This document shows, piece after piece, positions 8,976 to 14,494 of a stretch of 14,494 bases of DNA; position 1 is the first letter of the stretch, and the number at the start of each line of letters is the position of its first letter. Below the pieces are notes generated by a model, which made no database searches, had not been told where the DNA came from, and saw only the letters and a program-made list of their open reading frames with translations. The DNA lies in contig WGAP01000021.1 of NCBI GenBank assembly GCA_015494775.1, positions 1-14,494 of the forward strand, given 5' to 3'. Origin of the DNA: Flavobacteriales bacterium (GTDB taxonomy: Bacteria; Bacteroidota; Bacteroidia; Flavobacteriales; Flavobacteriaceae). A program made the translations under genes and the position numbers.

Positions 8976-9934
8976 AGGCCGGGCGCTTCATCATTTTGAA
9001 CGGGGAATTCCCAGGTATATTGTGCCAGTGGGCAAGCCCCGAAGGATTGCTTCCAGTAAATGAGCGATGTGTTGGGGCTGCCGTCGGGCAACAGGGCCGT
9101 ACCCAAATCCAAATAACGCACCCGGGAATAATATTGTTCGATAATGTGCCGGGTCAGGGCGTCGATGGCGGGGCGCAGCCGGTTTTCCACCGGCCCGGCC
9201 AGGTATTGAAAGCGCAATACGTGGCGCGTGTGGTAGAGCACGGCTCCGGCCAATAGGGTATCGTTCCGGTAGGTCGTAAAAAGCCGTATTTGCTCGGGAA
9301 AGCGTTCATGGAGCAAGCGAATTTCTTCCAACGAATGCACCGGCCGGGCCCCGTGTCGTATGGCTAAGGAAGTTCGGAGCAATTCCCAAAATCCCGCCCA
9401 ATCTTCCGAAGGGCCTGTTTGCAGTTGCATCCGCTCGGCTTTTCGAAGCGAACGCCGGCGGTCGGCATTGTAGAGCGTGTCCCCGGGCCGGCGCGTGTCG
9501 ATAACCCAAAAATCTTTGGCCGCTACGGATTTTCCGTAGGTTTCGAACGTGCGCCGAAGGGCTTCGGTTTGCCAGTCGTAGTAAAAAGGCGGTATTTCGT
9601 CCAAATGCAATCCGGTGATGCGGTTTTCGGCCAAAAAATCAAGTACCGTTTGCCACAAATCCCGTAGAACGGGCACGCGCAGCGGCCGGACCAAGACCAA
9701 ACCGCCGTAGGTCAATCCGCGGTGCGAAAACAACCGATTCCCTTCGATATGCGCGGGCAAAAGCGCCACGGGTTCGTTGCCCATGTAGATGATGAGCGAA
9801 AAATCCGTAAAGCGATGGGCGTGATAGTCCATATAATCGCGCAGGTGTAGGAAAGTCCCGTTGATGCTTTGCATCACGCTGCGGTCCCAAACTCGGCGAT
9901 TGGCGGGTTGATATGTTTCGATGCGGAAATTCAA
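8972..9934 (-). CDS. GNAT/FemAB-like acyltransferase, probably for an amino sugar
   Basis: The 320-aa product has the two-lobed pattern of FemAB-like GNAT proteins. In the N-terminal lobe W-D-x-x-V is followed by NGTFLHLRDYMDYH and then SHRGLTYGGLVL. The C-terminal lobe includes ADRRRSLRKAERM, then LLAGAVLYHTRHVLRFQYLAG and the closing YLDLGTALLPDGSPNTSLI, WKQSFGACP. Family members transfer acyl or aminoacyl groups to amines. Its place directly before a sugar aminotransferase suggests it N-acylates the amino sugar, as WecD or FdtC do in their pathways; that is inference. The start is a TTG whose last two bases form the stop of birA (TTGA at 9931-9934). The next ATG would remove the conserved first 20 residues. 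No signal peptide or membrane segment is seen, so it should be cytoplasmic. Confidence 0.75.
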   Translation of the reverse strand: MNFRIETYQPANRRVWDRSVMQSINGTFLHLRDYMDYHAHRFTDFSLIIYMGNEPVALLPAHIEGNRLFSHRGLTYGGLVLVRPLRVPVLRDLWQTVLDFLAENRITGLHLDEIPPFYYDWQTEALRRTFETYGKSVAAKDFWVIDTRRPGDTLYNADRRRSLRKAERMQLQTGPSEDWAGFWELLRTSLAIRHGARPVHSLEEIRLLHERFPEQIRLFTTYRNDTLLAGAVLYHTRHVLRFQYLAGPVENRLRPAIDALTRHIIEQYYSRVRYLDLGTALLPDGSPNTSLIYWKQSFGACPLAQYTWEFPVQNDEAPGL

Positions 9935-10647
9935 TCGATGTATTTTAGGTTTTCGAGCGATATGAGCACGGGCGGTTTGTTTTCATCCATAAAAATATGG
10001 ATTTTTCCGTTGCGGATGTCCGCCGCTTGCCAACCGGAAAAATCCCGGCCGTCGTGCGTGCCGATACGCCGCTTGGTTCCGGCGAATTTCCAAAGCTCGA
10101 AATAAGTTCGACGAATATGCGCCGCCCCTTGTTTCCATAGTTCGAAATACCGCTCGATGATGCGATGCGGCCAATCCAAAGGCCGGCTTTCGCGTCCCGA
10201 AATCAATTTGACCGATGTGGCTTTCAGTCCGTCAGGAAAATCCGTTTGGTTGACGTTCAGCCCGATGCCCACCACGGCCAAACGCAGTTTTTCCCGTTCC
10301 AAACGCGTATTGACCAACACGCCCGCCATTTTATGCCCGCCGGTCAATATGTCGTTGGGCCATTTGATGACGGCATCGATGTTTTCGTCCCGCAAACTCA
10401 GCGCAACGGCCGCCGCTGCGGCCTGATTGAGCAAATAGGCATCGCCGGCCGCTATGCCCGGGCGGTGAACGAACGAAAACAGCGCATTTTGGCCCCGGTG
10501 TGCCTGCCACATTTTATTGCCGCGTCCGTGCCCGTGGCTTTGCCAATCCGCCACAAGGCCGATGCCGTCGGGCAGGTCGGGATGGATGTCCAACAATTGC
10601 AAGAGTTCGTCTTGGGTGGAAGAAATACGTTGAAAATAGCAGAGCAT
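9931..10647 (-). CDS. birA: Biotin--[acetyl-CoA-carboxylase] ligase, monofunctional
   Basis: The 238-aa product activates biotin with ATP and attaches it to the carrier lysine of biotin-dependent carboxylases. The family signature is complete: RISSTQDELLQLL at the start (8-20), the biotinyl-AMP loop GHGRGNKMW (39-47), KWPNDI with Lys95, KMAGVLVNT with Lys106, and GIGLNVN (127-133). An SH3-like C-terminal domain covers about 195-238. There is no N-terminal helix-turn-helix, so it is the non-repressor form. It is the first gene of the four-gene operon and overlaps the next by 4 bases. The operon link with surface-glycan genes is unexpected for a housekeeping enzyme and may reflect only shared transcription. 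The ATG at 10647 is 16 bases from a good -7 box. Confidence 0.92.
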   Translation of the reverse strand: MLCYFQRISSTQDELLQLLDIHPDLPDGIGLVADWQSHGHGRGNKMWQAHRGQNALFSFVHRPGIAAGDAYLLNQAAAAAVALSLRDENIDAVIKWPNDILTGGHKMAGVLVNTRLEREKLRLAVVGIGLNVNQTDFPDGLKATSVKLISGRESRPLDWPHRIIERYFELWKQGAAHIRRTYFELWKFAGTKRRIGTHDGRDFSGWQAADIRNGKIHIFMDENKPPVLISLENLKYID

Positions 10648-10663
10648 AGCCGGATTTCTACGG

Positions 10664-10671
10664 CAAAAATA
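10664..10671 (-). promoter_or_regulatory. Putative -7 promoter box of the birA operon
   Basis: On the minus strand TATTTTTG matches TAnnTTTG, 16 bases before the birA ATG. The flanking DNA is AT-rich, but no convincing TTG -33 element is at the usual distance. Transcription from here would produce a very short leader and could cover all four genes down to 6554. Confidence 0.4.
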
Positions 10672-10693
10672 CCGATTAAAAAAGGAATTTTAA

Positions 10694-10925
10694 TTTTTTG
10701 TTGATTTTTATGCTTCGGAGCCCCTTGCGGGTCTCCTACGCTTCGCCGGTGAGCCCGTCCTGCGGCCGGTCTCACCGGACGTTGCTCGGCAGCCCATTCC
10801 AGTCTGCCTTCGCGGCTTCGGGAGCCGCCTGCGACGTCTCCCTTCGCAGGCCTCGGAACCCTTCGGTTTCCTCGGCAGACGGCGAACCCGCAGGGCGGTT
10901 TCGCCTTTATTTGTTTTTTTGTTGA
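10694..10925. repeat. GC-rich palindromic repeat block R1 flanked by 11-bp direct repeats
   Basis: A GC-rich block (about 10712-10905) is flanked by the same 11 bases, TTTTTTGTTGA, at 10694-10704 and 10915-10925. This arrangement looks like a target-site duplication, although the flanks are AT-rich. Internal inverted repeats include CCGGTGAG 10746-10753 with CTCACCGG 10771-10778, CCTGCGA with TCGCAGG near 10828-10850, and GTCTGCC near 10802 with GGCAGAC near 10874-10880. CTTCGG occurs three times on this strand, which would give cUUCGg tetraloops in RNA. Positions 10849-10876 match 14303-14330 exactly on the opposite strand (28 bp). Open frames here are arginine-rich and not credible as proteins. 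Confidence 0.65.
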
Positions 10926-10948
10926 CAATCAGATGTTTAACGCATTTT

Positions 10949-10977
10949 GTAGAGACGCCCAATTTGGGCGTCTCTAC
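10949..10977. repeat. GTAGAGACGC palindrome 1
   Basis: GTAGAGACGCCCA (10949-10961) pairs perfectly with TGGGCGTCTCTAC (10965-10977) around loop ATT. It shares its outer GTAGAGACG arm with the palindrome 34 bases downstream, so the two are members of one family with different centres. Similar palindromes are, from memory, high-copy intergenic repeats in Bacteroidota and cyanobacteria. Confidence 0.7.
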
Positions 10978-11011
10978 GGATAAAATTAAACCCCCTTCAA
11001 CGTTTATTGAT

Positions 11012-11039
11012 GTAGAGACGCGATGCATCGCGTCTCTAC
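11012..11039. repeat. GTAGAGACGC palindrome 2 (28-bp perfect palindrome)
   Basis: GTAGAGACGCGATG at 11012-11025 is followed directly by its exact reverse complement at 11026-11039, leaving no loop bases. With the preceding palindrome it forms a tandem pair 22 bases before repeat copy B. No gene is read through it in any credible frame. Confidence 0.7.
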
Positions 11040-11060
11040 GGAATGTATGGAAAATGAATT

Positions 11061-11608
11061 AAATCCGCGCCAGGGATGGGAGCGGTTATGCGCGGGCGGT
11101 GCGCCGTAGGCCTGCCGTGGCGGTGGGGCGACCAGCAGGAAGCCACGCACGCCACGCTTGCAGGGCAAGAGCGGGCCGCCTGCGCATTCGAGCGGACAGC
11201 CCGACGGCGCCTGGCGTTGCAGCAAGCATAAAACATTCACACCAAGTCTTGTTCTTTTTGCCGATTACGGCATTGACAATCCTCGCCATAGCTATGGCTA
11301 TGCCTTCGGATTGCCGGCTTTGTTCTCGACAAAAATAACTTCGACTTATCCGATATTTTATGCTTGCTGCAACGCGTGAGGAACTGCAAGCGGGAGGCCG
11401 CTCCGCCGGCCGAAGCGCTTGCAGTGGCCCCGCCGCGGCGCCGAAGGCGTCGGGCGGATGGCCGGATGTAAACATTTGAAAATCAACGGCGCCCCGCCCC
11501 GCGGCAAAGCCGCGGGGCGGGGCGCCGACAAATTTACACCAACGTCCGGCCATCCGCCGCGGGCATTCGCCCGCCGGCGGGGCCCCGAACCCGAGCGCCG
11601 GGGCGCCC
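11061..11608 (+). repeat. GC-rich structured repeat, copy B (candidate structured RNA) with nested insertion
   Basis: It begins with the same 20 bases as copy A (118-137) and ends in the same GGGCGCCC-like sequence. Anchors are AGGGATGG 11072-11079 and GAGCGGACAGCCCG 11190-11203. Stems equivalent to copy A: GCGCC 11067-11071 with GGCGC 11206-11210; a 12-bp stem 11088-11099 with 11176-11187 (one G-U); ACTGCAAGCG 11383-11392 with CGCTTGCAGT 11416-11425; a 13-bp long-range stem 11454-11466 with 11545-11557; an 18-bp hairpin 11488-11505/11509-11526 (loop AAA); and GCGGGC-attc-GCCCGC 11559-11574. The second and third stems occupy the same places as in copy A but use different bases on both sides. 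Without the 162-bp insertion at 11214-11375 this copy is 386 bp. It lies 125 bp upstream of the oxidoreductase alpha gene in the same orientation, so it might be transcribed as a leader or as its own RNA. Confidence 0.75.
11214..11375. mobile_element. 162-bp MITE-like hairpin insertion inside repeat copy B
   Basis: The segment is bounded by a perfect 20-bp inverted repeat: GCGTTGCAGCAAGCATAAAA at 11214-11233 and its complement at 11356-11375. The interior continues as an imperfect palindrome (matching TTTTTG, CAATCC and CATAGC words on each side) centred on CCATAGCTATGG at 11286-11297. Copy A has no equivalent: there GAGCC joins GCGTGAGGAA directly at the matching point. It holds no transposase and no credible reading frame, so if mobile it would need help from elsewhere. 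An alternative is that it is an expansion hairpin of the structured repeat itself. Confidence 0.55.
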
Positions 11609-11642
11609 AAAATAAAAAATCACGTAACCGGCCATAAAAAAT

Positions 11643-11660
11643 CTCGATACCGCAATCGAG
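11643..11660 (-). terminator. Possible minus-strand terminator hairpin
   Basis: CTCGAT (11643-11648) and ATCGAG (11655-11660) form a 6-bp stem with a 6-base loop. Read on the minus strand the stem is followed by ATTTTTTA, as in an intrinsic terminator. No minus-strand gene precedes it, so it would stop only antisense transcription from the oxidoreductase genes; it may be chance. Confidence 0.25.
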
Positions 11661-11702
11661 CGTTTTGCGTATTCGGGCCGCGGGGGTCTTGAAAACATTT
11701 TT

Positions 11703-11710
11703 TACATTTG
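11703..11710 (+). promoter_or_regulatory. Putative -7 promoter box of the oxidoreductase operon
   Basis: TACATTTG matches TAnnTTTG exactly and lies 23 bases before the GTG start at 11734. The nearest upstream TTG (11689-11691) is closer than the usual -33 distance, so only the -7 half is convincing. The region between repeat copy B and this box (11609-11702) shows nothing else beyond a small hairpin. Confidence 0.45.
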
Positions 11711-11733
11711 TCGCAACACAAAGATGATCCGAC

Positions 11734-12861
11734 GTGGAAACAACCCAAACAACCCTGATAGACGGGTCCAAACTCATCATCGAGAGCTTGGCCCGCTCGG
11801 GTGCCCAAGCGTTTGTGGCCTACCCGATAACGCCGTCCAACTGGATGTATAAATACGGCAAACAACGCCTTCCGCTTTTCCTGGCCGCGCCCGACGAAAT
11901 TACCACCCTGCAATGGATGGCCGGGCTCTCGGCCACGGGAGTGATGCCCGTAACGTCGAGCGCCTTTCCGGGCATTGCCCTGATGGTGGAAAGCATCAAT
12001 ATGGCCTATGCCATGGAATTGCCCATGGTGATTATCATTACCCAACGGCTGGGACCAAGCACCGGTTCGGCCACCACAGGCGCCCAAGGCGATTTGAGCT
12101 TGCTCAAAGGCATTATTTCGGGCGGCTATGCCGTGCCCGTTTTGTCGCCTTCGGACTTTGTCGATGCCTGGACGCTGGCCAACGAAGCGGTGCGCGTGGC
12201 CTTGAAATACCGCACGCCCGTTTTCCTGCTCACTTCCAAGGAAATGGTGATGTATCAACGCAGCTTTGATTTGAACCGGCTGCCAACGCTTCGCTCTTAT
12301 GACTACGACCGTGAAATCGAAGGCGAATTCAAGCCCTACAAGCCGGTTCGTAACCTTACGCCGGCCTTCGTTCCGCTGGGCGACGATAATCATTTGACCC
12401 GCTTTACGGCTTCGACCCACGACGAGGATGCCAACATCCGTAAAAACGACCCCGAGGCCTTGGCCAATTCCAAGCGGCTTCAAGAAAAATTGGTGCAAAA
12501 CCTGGACGACTTTTTCCACATGGATTTGGACACCGTGGAAGGCGCCCGCGACCTTATCCTGACCTGGGGCATCACCGCCGACGCCGCCCGCGAAGCGGTG
12601 CAGCAACTGCGCAGTCGAGGTAAAGCCGTGGATTTGCTGACGGTCAAAACCCTGCTGCCGGTGCATCCGCGCATTTATGACATTATCGACGGCTATGAGC
12701 GCACGTTTATTGCCGAGGAAAACCTGAACGGGCAATTCCGCCAAATTCTGTTCGGCGAAAAAACGTCCGAAAACATCCTGGGCATCAGCAAAATCGGAAA
12801 TATGATTACACCGCCCGAAATCATACGGGCCGTCGAAACACAAAAATCCTTGCAATTATGA
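11734..12861 (+). CDS. korA: 2-oxoacid:ferredoxin oxidoreductase, alpha subunit
   Basis: The 375-aa product is the alpha subunit of a 2-oxoacid (2-oxoglutarate or pyruvate type) oxidoreductase, which oxidatively decarboxylates the acid to the acyl-CoA and passes electrons to ferredoxin. It shows the pyrimidine-domain start AYPITPSNW with the conserved substrate-site Thr33, then TSSAFPGIALMVESINMAYA and RLGPSTGSATTGAQGDL. The second domain ends in the usual EENLNGQFRQIL. There is no N-terminal gamma domain, unlike the gamma-alpha KorA form. The start is GTG at 11734; an in-frame TGA at 11725 excludes earlier starts and the next ATG is residue 38, inside a conserved region. Its stop overlaps the beta gene start (ATGA, 12858-12861). 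The substrate cannot be fixed from sequence alone, so the symbol is provisional. By eye these two genes look more GC-rich than 547-6488. Confidence 0.88.
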   Translation: METTQTTLIDGSKLIIESLARSGAQAFVAYPITPSNWMYKYGKQRLPLFLAAPDEITTLQWMAGLSATGVMPVTSSAFPGIALMVESINMAYAMELPMVIIITQRLGPSTGSATTGAQGDLSLLKGIISGGYAVPVLSPSDFVDAWTLANEAVRVALKYRTPVFLLTSKEMVMYQRSFDLNRLPTLRSYDYDREIEGEFKPYKPVRNLTPAFVPLGDDNHLTRFTASTHDEDANIRKNDPEALANSKRLQEKLVQNLDDFFHMDLDTVEGARDLILTWGITADAAREAVQQLRSRGKAVDLLTVKTLLPVHPRIYDIIDGYERTFIAEENLNGQFRQILFGEKTSENILGISKIGNMITPPEIIRAVETQKSLQL

Positions 12862-14120
12862 GTACAACCGTTTCAACCAAAATACTGACCGACAAGAAAT
12901 TTCCCTTTTGCCCGGGCTGCGGGCACGGTATTGCCATCCGCAACCTGGCCAAAGTGCTGCAACAACTGGGTTACCGTCCGCAAGATGTTGCCGTGGTGAG
13001 CGACATCGGTTGTAGCGGCCTTATCGACCCGCTTTTTGCCACGCACACCATTCACGGGCTCCACGGCCGTTCGCCGGCCCTGGGATTGGGTGTGGCTATG
13101 GGGCTGCAACAAAAGCCGGGCAAAAAAACCATTGCCTTTATCGGCGACGGCGGGGCTACCATCGGCCTGCAACATATCCTGGAAGCCGCCCGCCGGAATG
13201 TGGACATGACGCTTATTGTCCTGAACAACCAACTCTACGGAATGACCGGCGGACAAATCAGCGGCCTGACTACGCGCAAGTTTAAGGAAATCATCGACTT
13301 TGAAACCGACGTGCCGGCCTTCAACCTGGTGCATTTGGCACACGCATCGGGTGCACGTTTTGCCGCCCGCGTGGACCATCCCAAACAAATGCCGGAGGTG
13401 CTCAAAAGAGCCGTCGAAACCGAAGGTTTCGCCCTGATTGAAATTGCATCGCTTTGCACGTCCTATGCCTTCAAACGCCTGGACGAACTGATGGATGTGG
13501 TGCAAGAAGAGGAAGTGCTGGAAAATCCGCGTCCGGCCACGCAAATTCGCCTGGCGGAACGACCGTCGCTACTCGACCGTCAGGAAATTATTCACAAGGA
13601 ATACGAACCCGGTCGTCCGGGACGCTACGGTTTTGTATTGGCCGGTTCGGCCGGCGGCGGTGTGCAATCGGTGGGTAAATTCCTGGCCACGGCGGGTATG
13701 CGCGCCGGCTTGCACGCTACCATGAAAGGCGAATATCCCATTACGGTGGGCACGGGATTTTCGGTGGCCGAGGTTATTTTCGACCACCGGCCCATTCGTT
13801 ACACGGGCATTGACGTCGATTTTATCGGCGTCATCGTTACCACCGACGGACTGGAAAAAATCCGTAAACGCATTACGCCCGGCTCGCGCATTTACCTGGA
13901 CGAAAAGCTCAAAGACGCCGACCTTCCGGCCCGCGAAGTGATTGTGCGGCCTTTTACCAAATACGTCAACCGCAAGAGTGCCGCCCTATTGGCCACGGCT
14001 TATATGCTCCGGCAGGAACAAATCATTCCGCTGGAAGCGCTACGGGAAACATTGACCAAACACCGCTTGGCCAAGGTGTTTTTGGAGACTTTGGACAAGT
14101 TGGCGGAATTGGACGGATAA
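12858..14120 (+). CDS. korB: 2-oxoacid:ferredoxin oxidoreductase, fused beta-gamma subunit
   Basis: The 420-aa product is longer than a usual beta subunit (about 290-340 aa) because a gamma domain is fused to its end. The beta part has CPGCGHG with Cys18 and Cys21, then Cys52 (SDIGCSG) and Cys200 (ASLCTSY), the four expected ligands of the [4Fe-4S] cluster. GDGGAT (from Gly96) through NN (123-124) is the thiamine diphosphate/Mg motif. From about residue 255 the gamma-type domain follows: RYGFVLAGSAGGGVQSVGKF, then KGEYPITVGTGFSVAEVIF. Fusion of beta and gamma with a separate alpha gives a complete two-gene enzyme without a delta (ferredoxin-like) subunit. The ATG lies in the overlapping ATGA of the alpha gene. 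Specificity for 2-oxoglutarate versus pyruvate or branched 2-oxoacids is unresolved. Confidence 0.88.
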   Translation: MSTTVSTKILTDKKFPFCPGCGHGIAIRNLAKVLQQLGYRPQDVAVVSDIGCSGLIDPLFATHTIHGLHGRSPALGLGVAMGLQQKPGKKTIAFIGDGGATIGLQHILEAARRNVDMTLIVLNNQLYGMTGGQISGLTTRKFKEIIDFETDVPAFNLVHLAHASGARFAARVDHPKQMPEVLKRAVETEGFALIEIASLCTSYAFKRLDELMDVVQEEEVLENPRPATQIRLAERPSLLDRQEIIHKEYEPGRPGRYGFVLAGSAGGGVQSVGKFLATAGMRAGLHATMKGEYPITVGTGFSVAEVIFDHRPIRYTGIDVDFIGVIVTTDGLEKIRKRITPGSRIYLDEKLKDADLPAREVIVRPFTKYVNRKSAALLATAYMLRQEQIIPLEALRETLTKHRLAKVFLETLDKLAELDG

Positions 14121-14124
14121 ATAA

Positions 14125-14147
14125 TTTTCCGGTTGCCGGAAAGTTTT
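14125..14147 (+). terminator. Weak intrinsic terminator after the oxidoreductase operon
   Basis: TTTCCGG (14126-14132) pairs with CCGGAAA (14136-14142) around loop TTG, followed by GTTTTG. The stem is 7 bp and the T run only four, so efficiency may be low. It begins 5 bases after the TAA of the fused beta-gamma gene. Confidence 0.45.
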
Positions 14148-14186
14148 GAAGAACAAAAATATATCCCCGTCAAGCCGAGAAGCGGG

Positions 14187-14233
14187 TTTAATTATGAATT
14201 CTAAATTATGAATTTTGAATTTTGAATTGATTT
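14187..14233. repeat. AT-rich microrepeat (TGAATT family)
   Basis: Overlapping words AATTATGAATT and TTTTGAATT repeat several times here, ending in GATTTTCAA. The pattern is close to the reverse complement of the string at 81-120 and again directly precedes a GC-rich palindromic repeat. Short strings of this type are familiar intergenic junk in Bacteroidota, from memory. Confidence 0.5.
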
Positions 14234-14271
14234 TCAATGGCTTACAATTTATTTTGATAAAAAAATAATGT

Positions 14272-14494
14272 AGCGGAGCAAGACCGAAGGGCTTGCGGAG
14301 CCGCCGAGGAAACCGAAGGGTTCCGAGGCCGGCAAGGAGACCATCAGGGCTCCGCAGCACGCGAAGGGAGACGCCGCCCGAGCGAATGCAAGAGGCGGCC
14401 GGCTCCCTGAGCCGCGGAGGGAAACAAGGCGCGGCCTTGGCTTCGGCCTTTGGGAGCCGCAGGTTCACGAAGCCGCGAAGCGAGACCGAAGGGC
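14272..14494. repeat. GC-rich palindromic repeat block R2 (runs off the window)
   Basis: This is a relative of block R1 in the opposite orientation: 14303-14330 equals the complement of 10849-10876 over 28 bp, and GCGAAGGGAGACG near 14360 also recurs as the complement of R1 sequence. Internal hairpins include GCCGCC with GGCGGC across about 14373-14400 and CAAGGC-gcg-GCCTTG near 14426-14440. The right boundary lies beyond the window, so length and flanking repeats cannot be judged. The arginine- and proline-rich open frame across it is not a credible protein. Confidence 0.6.

Noticed and set aside
10452..11610. Arginine- and proline-rich open frames across the GC-rich repeats upstream of the oxidoreductase genes.
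   Set aside because: They span palindromic repeats in several frames at once, overlap each other, and have no domain or ribosome site.
11620..12855. A 411-codon open frame on the minus strand opposite the oxidoreductase alpha gene.
   Set aside because: It is fully antisense to a gene with strong family motifs, its translation shows no recognisable domain, and it looks like a by-product of codon use in that GC-rich gene.
1..14494. CRISPR array, tRNA, rRNA, or intact insertion sequence.
   Set aside because: No regularly spaced repeats with unique spacers, no tRNA-like cloverleaf or rRNA sequence, and no transposase or integrase motif were seen in either strand.
14272..14494. A protein-coding tail at the right end of the window.
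   Set aside because: The open frames coincide with a GC-rich repeat that also occurs, inverted, at 10694-10925, so they are repeat sequence rather than genes.

Overview
This window is chromosomal DNA of a member of the Bacteroidota. The evidence is a secreted protein with a type IX secretion C-terminal sorting domain, a DUF3857/transglutaminase protein of the kind common in this phylum, TAnnTTTG-type -7 promoter boxes, and dense intergenic repeats. Genus or family cannot be fixed from the sequence. Protein genes are moderate in GC, but several intergenic blocks are extremely GC-rich and strongly palindromic.

Layout. 1-546 holds no gene: a REP-like hairpin, a small AT-rich direct repeat and a 415-bp GC-rich structured repeat (copy A). 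547-4302 (-) encodes a 1251-aa exported protein with TPR, DUF3857 and transglutaminase regions. Across a 197-bp AT-rich divergent promoter region, 4500-6488 (+) encodes a secreted T9SS cargo protein and ends in an intrinsic terminator at 6506-6539. Converging on that terminator is a four-gene minus-strand operon (10647 to 6554): a biotin-protein ligase (birA), a GNAT/FemAB-like acyltransferase, a DegT/FdtB-like sugar aminotransferase and a Wzx-type flippase. The first three genes overlap by 4 bases, and 4 bases separate the last two. The last three proteins look like part of an amino-sugar-containing surface glycan pathway: the nucleotide sugar is transaminated, probably N-acylated, and the finished lipid-linked unit is flipped. 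10648-11733 has no gene and is packed with repeats: a 210-bp GC-rich block flanked by 11-bp direct repeats, two perfect GTAGAGACGC palindromes, and a second copy (B) of the structured repeat that carries a 162-bp insertion bounded by a perfect 20-bp inverted repeat. 11734-14120 (+) encodes a 2-oxoacid:ferredoxin oxidoreductase: an alpha subunit and a beta subunit with the gamma domain fused to its C-terminus. The window closes with a weak terminator, AT-rich microrepeats and another GC-rich repeat that runs off the edge.

The most interesting signal is the copy A/copy B pair. Both share end sequences and a common fold of several stems. Two of those stems keep their pairing while the bases differ, which suggests a large structured RNA (or RNA-like mobile repeat) about 390-415 nt long. 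No CRISPR, tRNA, rRNA or intact transposase was seen.
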